From positions 1-11,278 of the forward strand of contig CAZCHK010000059.1 of assembly GCA_964498605.1 (NCBI GenBank): DNA of 11,278 bases, given 5' to 3'. The position numbers and the translations under genes were made by a program. Under the pieces are notes generated by a model, which saw only the letters and a program-made list of their open reading frames with translations, did no database searches and was not told where the DNA came from. This document shows positions 1 to 6,202 of the stretch, piece by piece. Source of the DNA: JBGQAS01 sp964498605. Lineage in GTDB: Bacteria; Chloroflexota; Anaerolineae; Anaerolineales; Anaerolineaceae. Numbering within the stretch: the first letter of the stretch is position 1; each line of letters opens with the position of its first letter.

Positions 1-3000
1 GGTCTCCTGTGAGTAGATCTCTTGGAGCTTTCTGAGCAGATGAAGAAGCATTTTGGAAGATGAGGATTTCCGTTCCTTCGCTAGCACTTTTCATATCAAC
101 GAATGCTTGGCCTGTCAGGAACCCATCCGTATCAACAGCGCAGCTTGTCACCTGACCTACCACTCTTCCCTTTGTGTCCATAACCGGATCACCGTGATGG
201 GCCATTCGGACTGCTTTTTCAGCAAATCGAAAACGAGTGACAACGCCTTTGCGGTTTTTTTCCCGCTTGATGTACTCATTACGCCCGATGAACCAGGGTT
301 TGTATACCTTGACATAGGATCCAAAACCTGCTTCTGCTACCCCTAATCCCATGTCGCCGGCCATTTCATGCCCATAGAGCGGTAAACCAGCTTCTGTTCT
401 TAGTGAATCACGGGCTCCAAGACCGCAAGGTTTAAGTCCGTAGTCTTTCCCATGCTCTATTAATGCACGCCAAAACGACACTGCCTGTTCAGGATGCACA
501 AACAGCTCAAACGCCATTTTTTCACCCGTGTATCCGGTTCTCGAAACGATCAGGTCGAATCCTCCAACTGAAGCGTCGCACAGCTGCGTACGCTTTAACC
601 CCAAAATCTGGTTCCGAGTTTTATCATTGCACCCCAGCGATAACAAAATATCCCTTGACCTGGGGCCCTGAAGGGCAATGTCTATTTTTTGCTGGTTTCC
701 CTCTTTCGGATCTCGGAGGTTTCGCAGCTTGGTGTCGATTCCGAATGCTTTCGCACCCGGATGGGCTACATCAACTACAACCTTTCCTTTCACTACCGCA
801 TTCAGCCAGTTCCAGTCTTTTTCATCATTGGAAGCGTTCACTACGATTAAAAACATCTCATTGCTACGACGGTATACCAGGCAGTCATCCAGGACATTAG
901 CATGAGGATCGAGGAAATGCGTATAACAGGATTCACCGATATCCAGTCCGCTAATGTCATTTCCGCAAACGCTGTCCAAGAAAGAGGCGCAATTTGGACC
1001 TTCAGCCTGGTATACACCCATGTGCGTCACATCAAAAAGCCCGGCGAATTGCCTTGTCGCCAAATGTTCTTCCACAACAGAGGAATACCAAACGGGCATT
1101 TCCCAGCCTGCAAAAGGAGTCATTTTTGCGCCTAAATTGACATGTTCTTGAAAAAGCACAGTCCTGCGTTGGTGATTATCCAGTCTCTCGCTCCAGCAAA
1201 ATTCTGGGAGGGGAGGGACATCCGAGCTGGCCTTTCCGATATAAAAAGGCTTTGTTTCTTCGAAAGGCTTTATTACATCAGTCGGTAGCGCTTCTTTCGC
1301 TTCATACACATTTACTGGGCCAGGTAGTCTCATTGTGATGTCCGGGTTAAATTCGATATATCCATCTGAAAGACCGCGAAGCCAGGCAGCGCAGAGTCCG
1401 AAGTATTCTCTGGAGAAAGAAAATTGAAATAGCACTGGAGAAATTTTGGTTAATTGACCTTTAATCACCTTTTCTTGGATGATCAGATTTGAATCGCATG
1501 CCTGGCCGTCATCCAGGGAGTCTATTAATGACGTAAAGGCGAAATTAACAAAGCGTGGAGCATTTTCCCCTTCAATGTTTATGTGAGATTTGTCCGATTG
1601 TTCTACTGGAAGGTCGTCCGAGAAATAATAATGAGGATAGCTGGAGGATTGAAATTCCTCATCTTTTCCAGCCTCAGCAGCTAACTGCCGGGTAAGAGAT
1701 TTAGCTTTTTCTAAAACGAAGAAATCGATTTTTGCTCTAGCGGAGGGTCCCCCCCGTGATTCGACAGTGTAAGGTTTTGTGGACTGCATGATGTCCGCGA
1801 TAATGTCCGCAATCTGGATCATTTCAGGTTCCTTCAACCCCCGTTGTGTTAACCATGGAGTACCCATCCGGATGCCAGAAGCGTAAAGAGCAGTTCTGTC
1901 CCCGGGAATGGTATTGCGGTTTAACACTATCCCTGCAATATCGAGGATCCTGGCAGCCATGTCCCCCGTAAGTTGTGTGCCATCTTGCCCAACAATCGTT
2001 TTGCAATCTACATTGAGCATATGTGTGTTGGTTCCGCCAAACGGCAGTCGGAAACCGCGTTTTTGAAGCTGTATGGCCAACGTGGAGCAATTCTTGATGA
2101 TTTGCGATTGCAGCTTCTGAAATTGCGTGGACCTAGCCATTAAGAACGCCAAAGCCAATGCAGCAAAAACATGCACATGGGGACCGCCTTGTTCACCTGG
2201 GAAAACCGCTTTGTCAATCTTTCTGGAAAGGGATTGATCCGTGGTGAGTATGACCGCACCTCGTGGTCCGCACAGGGTCTTATGAGTCGTTAAAGTTATT
2301 ATATGCGCGTAGCCAACAGGGGATGGAACCTGTTTTGCAGCGATAAGCCCTGCGATATGCGAGATATCTGCCAGAAGCAATGCGCCAACAGAATCCGCGA
2401 TTTTTCGAAATTTTTCCCAATCAGGAACCCACGGGTAGCTTGAGTAACCTGCGATGATGATTTTCGGTTTGCACTCAGAAGCAGTTTCCTGAATTGAATC
2501 GTAATCTAACTTTTCATTGGATGGGTCGACATTATAATGCACTGCTTTATAAAGCTTCCCGGATCGATTGACCGGGGAGCCATGGGTCAGGTGCCCACCA
2601 TGGAGGAGGTTCATCCCCAGAATTGTGTCGCCAGGATTGATTGTCGCGGTGTAAACCGCGTTGTTCGCAGGAGCTCCTGAAAGTGGTTGCACATTGACAA
2701 AGAGCTGACTTGCCGGAATCTGATCAGTTGAAAATAATTCTGCGCATCGGCGACGTGCTAATGACTCGACAATATCCGCGTATTCGACTCCCTTGTAATA
2801 TCGGGGATCGGCGTATCTTCGATAATAATTGAGCTGAAGTGAATAATCCAGGATTTCATTTTCAGCATGCCATCGAGTTTGTTCATTCGGATAACCCTCA
2901 GCGTAAATATTCTGAAAGGTCGATCCAAGAGCTTCCCTCACAGCCTTCGGGGCGCTGCTTTCACTTGCAATCATGATCAATTTTCTGCTTTGGCGCTCGG

Positions 3001-3073
3001 TTTCCAGGTTGATCAGACGATTTAATTCCGGGTCAAGTTTCTCTATCGAACCGCGAAAAAGGAAATCTTTCAT
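1..3073 (-). CDS. glyA/gcvT: Fused serine hydroxymethyltransferase / glycine cleavage T-protein (3' end beyond window)
   Basis: A single open frame of 1024 codons runs from ATG 3073 off the left edge. Residues 1 to about 465 are a PLP-dependent SHMT (serine + THF to glycine + 5,10-methylene-THF): YAEGYP at 57-62, HGGHLTHGSPVN at 158-169, the PLP-ring Asp236, His239, the Schiff-base Lys265 in TTHKTLCGPRG, and Arg402 in SGIRMGTP. The Asp236-Lys265 spacing equals that of the E. coli enzyme. Residues 466-630 match no family I know. Residues 631-1024 are GcvT (aminomethyltransferase): FAGWEMPVWY at 654-663, GLFDVTHMG at 678-686, the Asp-Asp pair 729-730 that carries the family's catalytic Asp, RTGYTGE at 845-851 and GLGARDSLRTEAGLPLYG at 884-901. 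Perhaps 20-30 C-terminal residues are missing. No signal peptide is seen, so the protein is cytosolic. Start choice: GGAGGT lies 8 nt upstream. I recall similar fusions from Anaerolineae but could not check. Confidence 0.95.
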   Translation of the reverse strand, partial: MKDFLFRGSIEKLDPELNRLINLETERQSRKLIMIASESSAPKAVREALGSTFQNIYAEGYPNEQTRWHAENEILDYSLQLNYYRRYADPRYYKGVEYADIVESLARRRCAELFSTDQIPASQLFVNVQPLSGAPANNAVYTATINPGDTILGMNLLHGGHLTHGSPVNRSGKLYKAVHYNVDPSNEKLDYDSIQETASECKPKIIIAGYSSYPWVPDWEKFRKIADSVGALLLADISHIAGLIAAKQVPSPVGYAHIITLTTHKTLCGPRGAVILTTDQSLSRKIDKAVFPGEQGGPHVHVFAALALAFLMARSTQFQKLQSQIIKNCSTLAIQLQKRGFRLPFGGTNTHMLNVDCKTIVGQDGTQLTGDMAARILDIAGIVLNRNTIPGDRTALYASGIRMGTPWLTQRGLKEPEMIQIADIIADIMQSTKPYTVESRGGPSARAKIDFFVLEKAKSLTRQLAAEAGKDEEFQSSSYPHYYFSDDLPVEQSDKSHINIEGENAPRFVNFAFTSLIDSLDDGQACDSNLIIQEKVIKGQLTKISPVLFQFSFSREYFGLCAAWLRGLSDGYIEFNPDITMRLPGPVNVYEAKEALPTDVIKPFEETKPFYIGKASSDVPPLPEFCWSERLDNHQRRTVLFQEHVNLGAKMTPFAGWEMPVWYSSVVEEHLATRQFAGLFDVTHMGVYQAEGPNCASFLDSVCGNDISGLDIGESCYTHFLDPHANVLDDCLVYRRSNEMFLIVVNASNDEKDWNWLNAVVKGKVVVDVAHPGAKAFGIDTKLRNLRDPKEGNQQKIDIALQGPRSRDILLSLGCNDKTRNQILGLKRTQLCDASVGGFDLIVSRTGYTGEKMAFELFVHPEQAVSFWRALIEHGKDYGLKPCGLGARDSLRTEAGLPLYGHEMAGDMGLGVAEAGFGSYVKVYKPWFIGRNEYIKREKNRKGVVTRFRFAEKAVRMAHHGDPVMDTKGRVVGQVTSCAVDTDGFLTGQAFVDMKSASEGTEILIFQNASSSAQKAPRDLLTGD

Positions 3074-3081
3074 TAACAAAT

Positions 3082-3087
3082 ACCTCC
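3082..3087 (-). promoter_or_regulatory. Ribosome binding site of the glyA/gcvT fusion
   Basis: The minus strand reads GGAGGT, a near-perfect anti-16S match, 8 nt before ATG 3073. It fixes the start of the fusion protein and contrasts with the weak or absent sites before fmt and the sigma factor gene. Confidence 0.85.
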
Positions 3088-3135
3088 ATGTGAATACAAA
3101 AAAATAAAGCTTTTCATACGCAAAAACATCACTGT

Positions 3136-3165
3136 AACGTCATAAAGATATCATGGTTTGACGTT
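3136..3165. repeat. Inverted repeat in the glyA/gcvT leader (7-bp arms)
   Basis: AACGTCA (3136-3142) and TGACGTT (3159-3165) are exact reverse complements separated by 16 nt. The repeat lies at or just after the likely transcription start of the fusion gene, so it could be an operator or form a hairpin at the 5' end of the leader. Seven-bp arms in AT-rich DNA can arise by chance. There is no T-run after it that would make it a terminator. Confidence 0.4.
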
Positions 3166-3169
3166 CCTT

Positions 3170-3200
3170 ATTAAATCCATTGCGTATTCAAGCTTGCCAA
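3170..3200 (-). promoter_or_regulatory. Candidate promoter for the glyA/gcvT fusion
   Basis: On the minus strand TTGGCA (3200-3195; 5 of 6 to the -35 consensus) is followed after 19 nt by TTTAAT (3175-3170; 5 of 6 to the -10 consensus). The spacer is longer than the ideal 17 nt, so this is tentative. It begins within the T-tract of the preceding terminator and would give a leader of about 90 nt before the start codon. No better pair was found between 3074 and 3200. Confidence 0.3.
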
Positions 3201-3230
3201 AAAAAACAGGCTATCGTATTGTAGCCTGTT
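3199..3230 (-). terminator. Rho-independent terminator of the alpha/beta hydrolase gene
   Basis: Read on the minus strand, a perfect 9-bp stem (AACAGGCTA pairing with TAGCCTGTT, 3205-3213 and 3222-3230) with an 8-nt loop is followed by eight U residues (3206-3199; two of them also fall in the stem). It lies about 50 nt after the hydrolase stop codon and before the glyA/gcvT leader, so it separates two minus-strand genes into distinct transcripts. Confidence 0.85.
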
Positions 3231-3279
3231 GAACTGATAGGGTCAAGGAAATCTTGTTTGCATTGTGGTGCAAAACCTC

Positions 3280-4125
3280 TTAATTATTTCGCTCACTGAG
3301 GTTCTTGTTTATCCAACTCAAAATGGCTTCCAATACCAGATTCTTTTCCGGTTCATTATGGAGCTCATGATAATATCCGTCCCATTCTTTATACGTCAGA
3401 AGTGTTTTTGGAGCATTTTCCGAAAAACGTTTTGTCCCTGCTGGGTCCACTAATCTATCTTGTGTACCCTGCATGAGCAAAGTCGGATTTGATAACTCAT
3501 TTGCTTGAGCGATCACCCATGTGCCTTTGGTGAGGAATTGCATGCCCAATCTGGTTGAGATGAGGGGATGCACCAGGGGATCCGCATTGTATGCATCTAC
3601 TACGGATGTATCTCTGGACAAGCCCGGTCTGTACAGCTTATTATTCAGCGTGAAGGAAGGCCAGATTTTGTCCATTGACTTGGCAAGAAAGAGCCTGAGG
3701 CCTACGGGCGGATCTGCAGGAATCAAGCCTGGGCTGGTAATAATATAACCATTTACCTCAGGTTTGGTTCTTAAGGCCATGTACAATGCCAGTGCACCAC
3801 CTAAGCTGTGCCCGTACACAAATACTGGAATGCCTGCATTCTCTTTTTTGACGATTGACAGTGTTCGCATAATGTCACTAACAATTGCGTCATATGAATC
3901 CGCGTGGCCTCGTTTCCCACCGCTTTTCCCGTGGCCAATAATATCAAAAGAATAAACGGCGATATGGTTGGAATTGAAGAAATCGATTACATGTTTGTAT
4001 CGATTACTGTGTTCACCCAGTCCATGAACAATGATCACAGCAGCTTTTGGGTGATTCTGAGGTTGCCACGAATATCCCTGGATTTTCTCTTTCTTGTTTG
4101 ATTCCCATGAAAATTCAGAATACAT
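3280..4125 (-). CDS. Alpha/beta hydrolase, monoacylglycerol lipase-like (serine hydrolase)
   Basis: A 281-residue protein with the full alpha/beta-hydrolase layout of monoacylglycerol lipases and lysophospholipases (Hydrolase_4 type). HGLGEHSNRY (34-43) supplies the oxyanion region, GHSLGG (105-110) holds nucleophile Ser107, Asp223 sits in GTQDRLVDP, and His253 sits in YYHELHNE. Between them lies a lid/cap segment at about 135-205. No signal peptide or TM segment is seen at the chosen start, so a cytosolic ester hydrolase, probably of monoacylglycerol or lysolipid, is inferred; the true substrate is not visible. The frame is open upstream to ATG 4170, but ATG 4125 has GGAGG 5 nt before it, while the 15 extra residues would span that site and the promoter. 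It is transcribed away from the sigma factor gene and ends at its own terminator. Confidence 0.9.
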   Translation of the reverse strand: MYSEFSWESNKKEKIQGYSWQPQNHPKAAVIIVHGLGEHSNRYKHVIDFFNSNHIAVYSFDIIGHGKSGGKRGHADSYDAIVSDIMRTLSIVKKENAGIPVFVYGHSLGGALALYMALRTKPEVNGYIITSPGLIPADPPVGLRLFLAKSMDKIWPSFTLNNKLYRPGLSRDTSVVDAYNADPLVHPLISTRLGMQFLTKGTWVIAQANELSNPTLLMQGTQDRLVDPAGTKRFSENAPKTLLTYKEWDGYYHELHNEPEKNLVLEAILSWINKNLSERNN

Positions 4126-4130
4126 GATTG

Positions 4131-4135
4131 CCTCC
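4131..4135 (-). promoter_or_regulatory. Ribosome binding site that decides the hydrolase start
   Basis: GGAGG on the minus strand, 5 nt before ATG 4125. It rules in favour of this start over the in-frame ATG at 4170, which has no such site and lies upstream of the predicted transcription start. Confidence 0.8.
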
Positions 4136-4151
4136 AAAAAAATGATGGGTA

Positions 4152-4180
4152 AGTATAGCATTGATTCCAAAAAAGGTGAA
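4152..4180 (-). promoter_or_regulatory. Sigma-A/sigma-70 type promoter of the hydrolase gene (extended -10)
   Basis: The minus strand carries TTCACC (4180-4175; 4 of 6 to the -35 consensus), a 17-nt spacer, then TATACT (4157-4152; 5 of 6), preceded by TGC to give an extended -10. The predicted start of transcription near 4145 leaves a leader of about 20 nt before ATG 4125, enough for the GGAGG site. Confidence 0.6.
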
Positions 4181-4193
4181 AAATGCTTTCCTG

Positions 4194-4206
4194 TGAAATG
4201 ATTTCA
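4194..4206. promoter_or_regulatory. Palindrome TGAAAT-g-ATTTCA in the divergent intergenic region (candidate operator)
   Basis: A perfect 6+1+6 inverted repeat lies between the divergent hydrolase and sigma factor genes. It is 14 bp upstream of the hydrolase -35 and about 35-40 bp before the sigma factor start codons. Its place suits a dimeric regulator acting on either gene. It is AT-rich and could be chance; no candidate regulator is identified. Confidence 0.35.
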
Positions 4207-4240
4207 TAACTGATCAAGAAAAATGGTGTTAAACTAATGA

Positions 4241-4822
4241 GTGCAAATGGAAAATTTTCATCGGTATACTTCTGAAGAAAGCGCACTCGTTCAAGCGATA
4301 AAAGGAGATCAGCTCGCATTTAGTTGGCTGTATGAACAGAATATCACAAAGATATACAATTACATTTATTACCGAACAGGTAATAGTTTTGACGCGGAGG
4401 ATTTAACCGCGCGTGTTTTTCATAGGGCAATGAGTCATTTATCCACATACCAGTACAAAGGAATTCCATTTTCCGCATGGTTATACCGCATTGCCCATAA
4501 CTTGGTGGCAAATTGGCATAGGGACACAAAACGAAGGAACGAGGTTCCTCTGGAGGATTATGAAAACATCAAGCACGGCGATGAATTACCAGAGAAGGCA
4601 ATCATCCAAAACCAGGAAACAGACATGCTTTTACGGGCAGTGCGAAAATTATCAAACGAAAAACAGACACTGATAATTTTAAAATTTGTTGAAAAAATGC
4701 CGAACGCTGATATTGCGCTCATACTTTCTCGGACTGAAGGCGCAGTAAAAAGCCTTTATCATAGAACATTGAAATTACTCAGGAAAGACATGGAGCTAAG
4801 CTCATTCGACTGGAGCGAATAA
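4241..4822 (+). CDS. Sigma-70 family RNA polymerase sigma factor (ECF-like)
   Basis: 193 residues, the usual size of ECF (group 4) sigma factors, with just the two core domains. Region 2 spans about 27-95 and includes the region 2.2 helix DAEDLTARVFHRA (51-63) and FSAWLYRIAHNLVANWHRD (77-95), typical of region 2.3-2.4. Region 4 spans about 130-182, with the helix-turn-helix around PNADIALILSRTEGAVKSLY (154-173). The linker (96-129) is short and acidic, without sigma-3. It should direct RNA polymerase to a small set of promoters, possibly its own. The start is uncertain: GTG 4241 or ATG 4247, neither with a clear Shine-Dalgarno; ATG 4237 is out of frame. Its stop TAA shares one base with the next gene's ATG, so the pair is translationally coupled. 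Confidence 0.92.
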   Translation: MQMENFHRYTSEESALVQAIKGDQLAFSWLYEQNITKIYNYIYYRTGNSFDAEDLTARVFHRAMSHLSTYQYKGIPFSAWLYRIAHNLVANWHRDTKRRNEVPLEDYENIKHGDELPEKAIIQNQETDMLLRAVRKLSNEKQTLIILKFVEKMPNADIALILSRTEGAVKSLYHRTLKLLRKDMELSSFDWSE

Positions 4823-5064
4823 TGTTAAACACAATACCTTCCCAGTTCACGATTGAAAAAGCGTTGAAAATGCGACTTCAAGCCATTCGGCCAAACCCCG
4901 ATTATGTTGAAAACCTGAAAATTCAACTTCGGAATGCAAAGGATGTCATCATCGAAAAAAAGCCTGTGGTTTTACGAACGATGTGCGCAATCCTTGCCGT
5001 GGCAGGCTCGTTTGCATTAGCGACCACGATTATCATGAAGTTGCTCGTGAAAAGTAATGAATAG
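4822..5064 (+). CDS. Small single-pass membrane protein coupled to the sigma factor (possible minimal anti-sigma factor)
   Basis: 80 residues. Residues 1-50 are charged and helix-prone, with PNPDYVENLKIQLRNA at 25-40, similar in character to the cytoplasmic segments of sigma-linked proteins. Residues about 52-74 form one hydrophobic membrane segment, followed by the short tail KSNE. The net positive charge before the TM suggests N-inside topology with almost nothing outside the cell. GGAG (4812-4815) lies 6 nt before the ATG, and the start overlaps the sigma factor stop (TAATG), so equal production with the sigma factor is likely. An anti-sigma or membrane-anchor role is inferred from position and topology only: I see no zinc-binding HxxxCxxC motif and no known domain. 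It might be the remnant of a longer anti-sigma protein that lost its outer domain. Confidence 0.8.
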   Translation: MLNTIPSQFTIEKALKMRLQAIRPNPDYVENLKIQLRNAKDVIIEKKPVVLRTMCAILAVAGSFALATTIIMKLLVKSNE

Positions 5065-5259
5065 CCGAAAAAACCAATAGACTTACCCCTCAATTATTCA
5101 GGGTATGTAAATTCAACGCTTTGTTTGATTGAGAATGGCCTTTTTGATTTGCTGAACCCAAGGAACCATTAATCATCAAATGAAAGATTATTCTAAGCTG
5201 CAGATTGATCATCAAACCGAGAATCCCTGCAGAAAAACTCATATGTTAAAATTGCTGGT
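5065..5259. other. Intergenic stretch without a gene (small membrane protein to fmt)
   Basis: No open frame with gene-like content and no strong terminator. A weak stem (TACCC at about 5086 with GGGTA at about 5102) has no following T-run. ATCATCAAA occurs twice (5172-5180 and 5208-5216), and two CTGCAG sites (5199-5204, 5227-5232) flank 22 nt. TTAAAAT at 5246-5252 may be a -10 element for fmt, but no -35 is seen at the right distance. Confidence 0.5.
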
Positions 5260-6168
5260 ATGAGTTTGAACGTGGTTTTCATGGGATCATCAGAATTTTC
5301 GGTCCCGTTCCTGGCTAAGTTAGCTCAAGACGTGAACCTTGTCGGTGTTGTCACACAACCCGACCGTCCTGCAGGAAGAGGAAGGAATTTCAAATTTTCG
5401 CCCGTGAAGAGTACTGCGTTGTTAATGGGTAAGGAAGTGTTTCAGCCAGAAAAAATGGCAGACCAGAATTCATTTTTAAAAATAAAAAAATGGAACCCTG
5501 ATGTGATCGTTGTCGTGGCGTATGGGCAAATACTAAAAGAAGAAATTCTCAATGTTCCTTATTACGGTAGCATCAATGTCCATGCATCTTTGCTTCCGAG
5601 GTGGCGAGGGGCATCACCGATCCAAACAGCGATTCTCGAAGGAGATGAAATTACAGGAATAACCATAATGAAAATGGATAAAGGCATGGATACTGGGCCG
5701 GTCTATGTGAATAAAGCGGTAAATATTTTGGCTGATGATACTAGCCAATCCCTTGGAAATACGCTCTCAGTTATTGGAGCAGATCTTTTAGCAGAGACAT
5801 TGCCAAAAATCGTCTCTGGCAAAATCTCACCGCAAGCACAAGAGGAGGATAAGGCTACATACTGCCGTTTGATCAGAAAAGATCATGGTGCATTAGACTT
5901 TTCTAAGAGTGCTGCAATACTACAACGGCAAATTCGAGCATTTTATCCCTGGCCGGGAAGTTTCATGCAGTTGCAGGAAAAGGAGCTGAAGATCATCAAA
6001 GCTCACGTGGAAGAATCAACTGAAACAGTCGGCGGCAAGCGATTGATCTCGCATGGATTTCCTGCTGTTTCCACATCAGAGGACCTGTTGGTCTTAGACA
6101 TGCTACAGCCAGCTGGAAAACGGCAAATGTCCGGAAAAGAATTCTTACAAGGATGCCGGTACTGGTAA
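5260..6168 (+). CDS. fmt: Methionyl-tRNA formyltransferase
   Basis: 302 residues, close to the usual 310-315. The enzyme moves a formyl group from 10-formyl-THF to the amino group of Met-tRNAfMet for translation initiation. The N-terminal Rossmann formyltransferase domain (1 to about 190) opens with VVFMGSSEFSVPFL (5-18). The catalytic triad is Asn106, His108 and Asp144, in SINVHASLLPRWRGASPIQ (104-122) and MDKGMDTGPV (139-148), at the same numbers as in E. coli. VTQPDRPAGRGR (31-42) is the conserved loop near the tRNA acceptor end. The C-terminal OB-like domain (about 205-302) includes LQRQIRAFYPWPGS (221-234). ATG 5260 has no Shine-Dalgarno, but a TTAAAAT box 8 nt upstream suggests a possible leaderless transcript. 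The usual partner def is not adjacent; a GH13 gene follows after 34 bp. Confidence 0.97.
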   Translation: MSLNVVFMGSSEFSVPFLAKLAQDVNLVGVVTQPDRPAGRGRNFKFSPVKSTALLMGKEVFQPEKMADQNSFLKIKKWNPDVIVVVAYGQILKEEILNVPYYGSINVHASLLPRWRGASPIQTAILEGDEITGITIMKMDKGMDTGPVYVNKAVNILADDTSQSLGNTLSVIGADLLAETLPKIVSGKISPQAQEEDKATYCRLIRKDHGALDFSKSAAILQRQIRAFYPWPGSFMQLQEKELKIIKAHVEESTETVGGKRLISHGFPAVSTSEDLLVLDMLQPAGKRQMSGKEFLQGCRYW

Positions 6169-6193
6169 ACAAAGTATCAAATCCAAATCGTAC

Positions 6194-6198
6194 AGAGG
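6194..6198 (+). promoter_or_regulatory. Ribosome binding site supporting a GTG start
   Basis: AGAGG lies 4 nt before GTG 6203. There is no in-frame ATG between the fmt stop and the conserved WIQSAIFYQIFPDRF block, so this site and the GTG define the start of the GH13 gene. Confidence 0.65.
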
Positions 6199-6202
6199 TT
6201 CA

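Noticed and set aside
53..1151. Several plus-strand open frames of 60-145 codons
   Set aside because: All lie opposite the GcvT part of the fusion gene, whose minus-strand frame has conserved catalytic motifs. Their products are rich in Cys, His, Ser and Phe and look like antisense translations.
1824..2090. Minus-strand frame of 88 codons inside the SHMT region
   Set aside because: It is a shifted frame within the glyA part; the main frame reads conserved SHMT sequence through the whole interval.
3074..3198. Glycine riboswitch before glyA/gcvT
   Set aside because: The leader is too short and AT-rich for a tandem glycine aptamer, and no conserved GG-rich aptamer core is visible.
3265..4101. 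Plus-strand frames of 62-75 codons
   Set aside because: They are opposite the alpha/beta hydrolase, which has an intact Ser-Asp-His triad. No conserved character.
4126..4170. Longer hydrolase start at ATG 4170
   Set aside because: The extra 15 residues would include the GGAGG site and the -10 promoter region; ATG 4125 has ideal spacing from GGAGG.
4035..4319. Minus-strand frame of 94 codons across the divergent region
   Set aside because: It overlaps the start of the sigma factor gene and the hydrolase in another frame, and its product is an antisense-like mix of residues.
5084..5106. Possible terminator after the small membrane-protein gene
   Set aside because: The stem is only 5-6 bp with a bulge, and no T-run follows on either strand.
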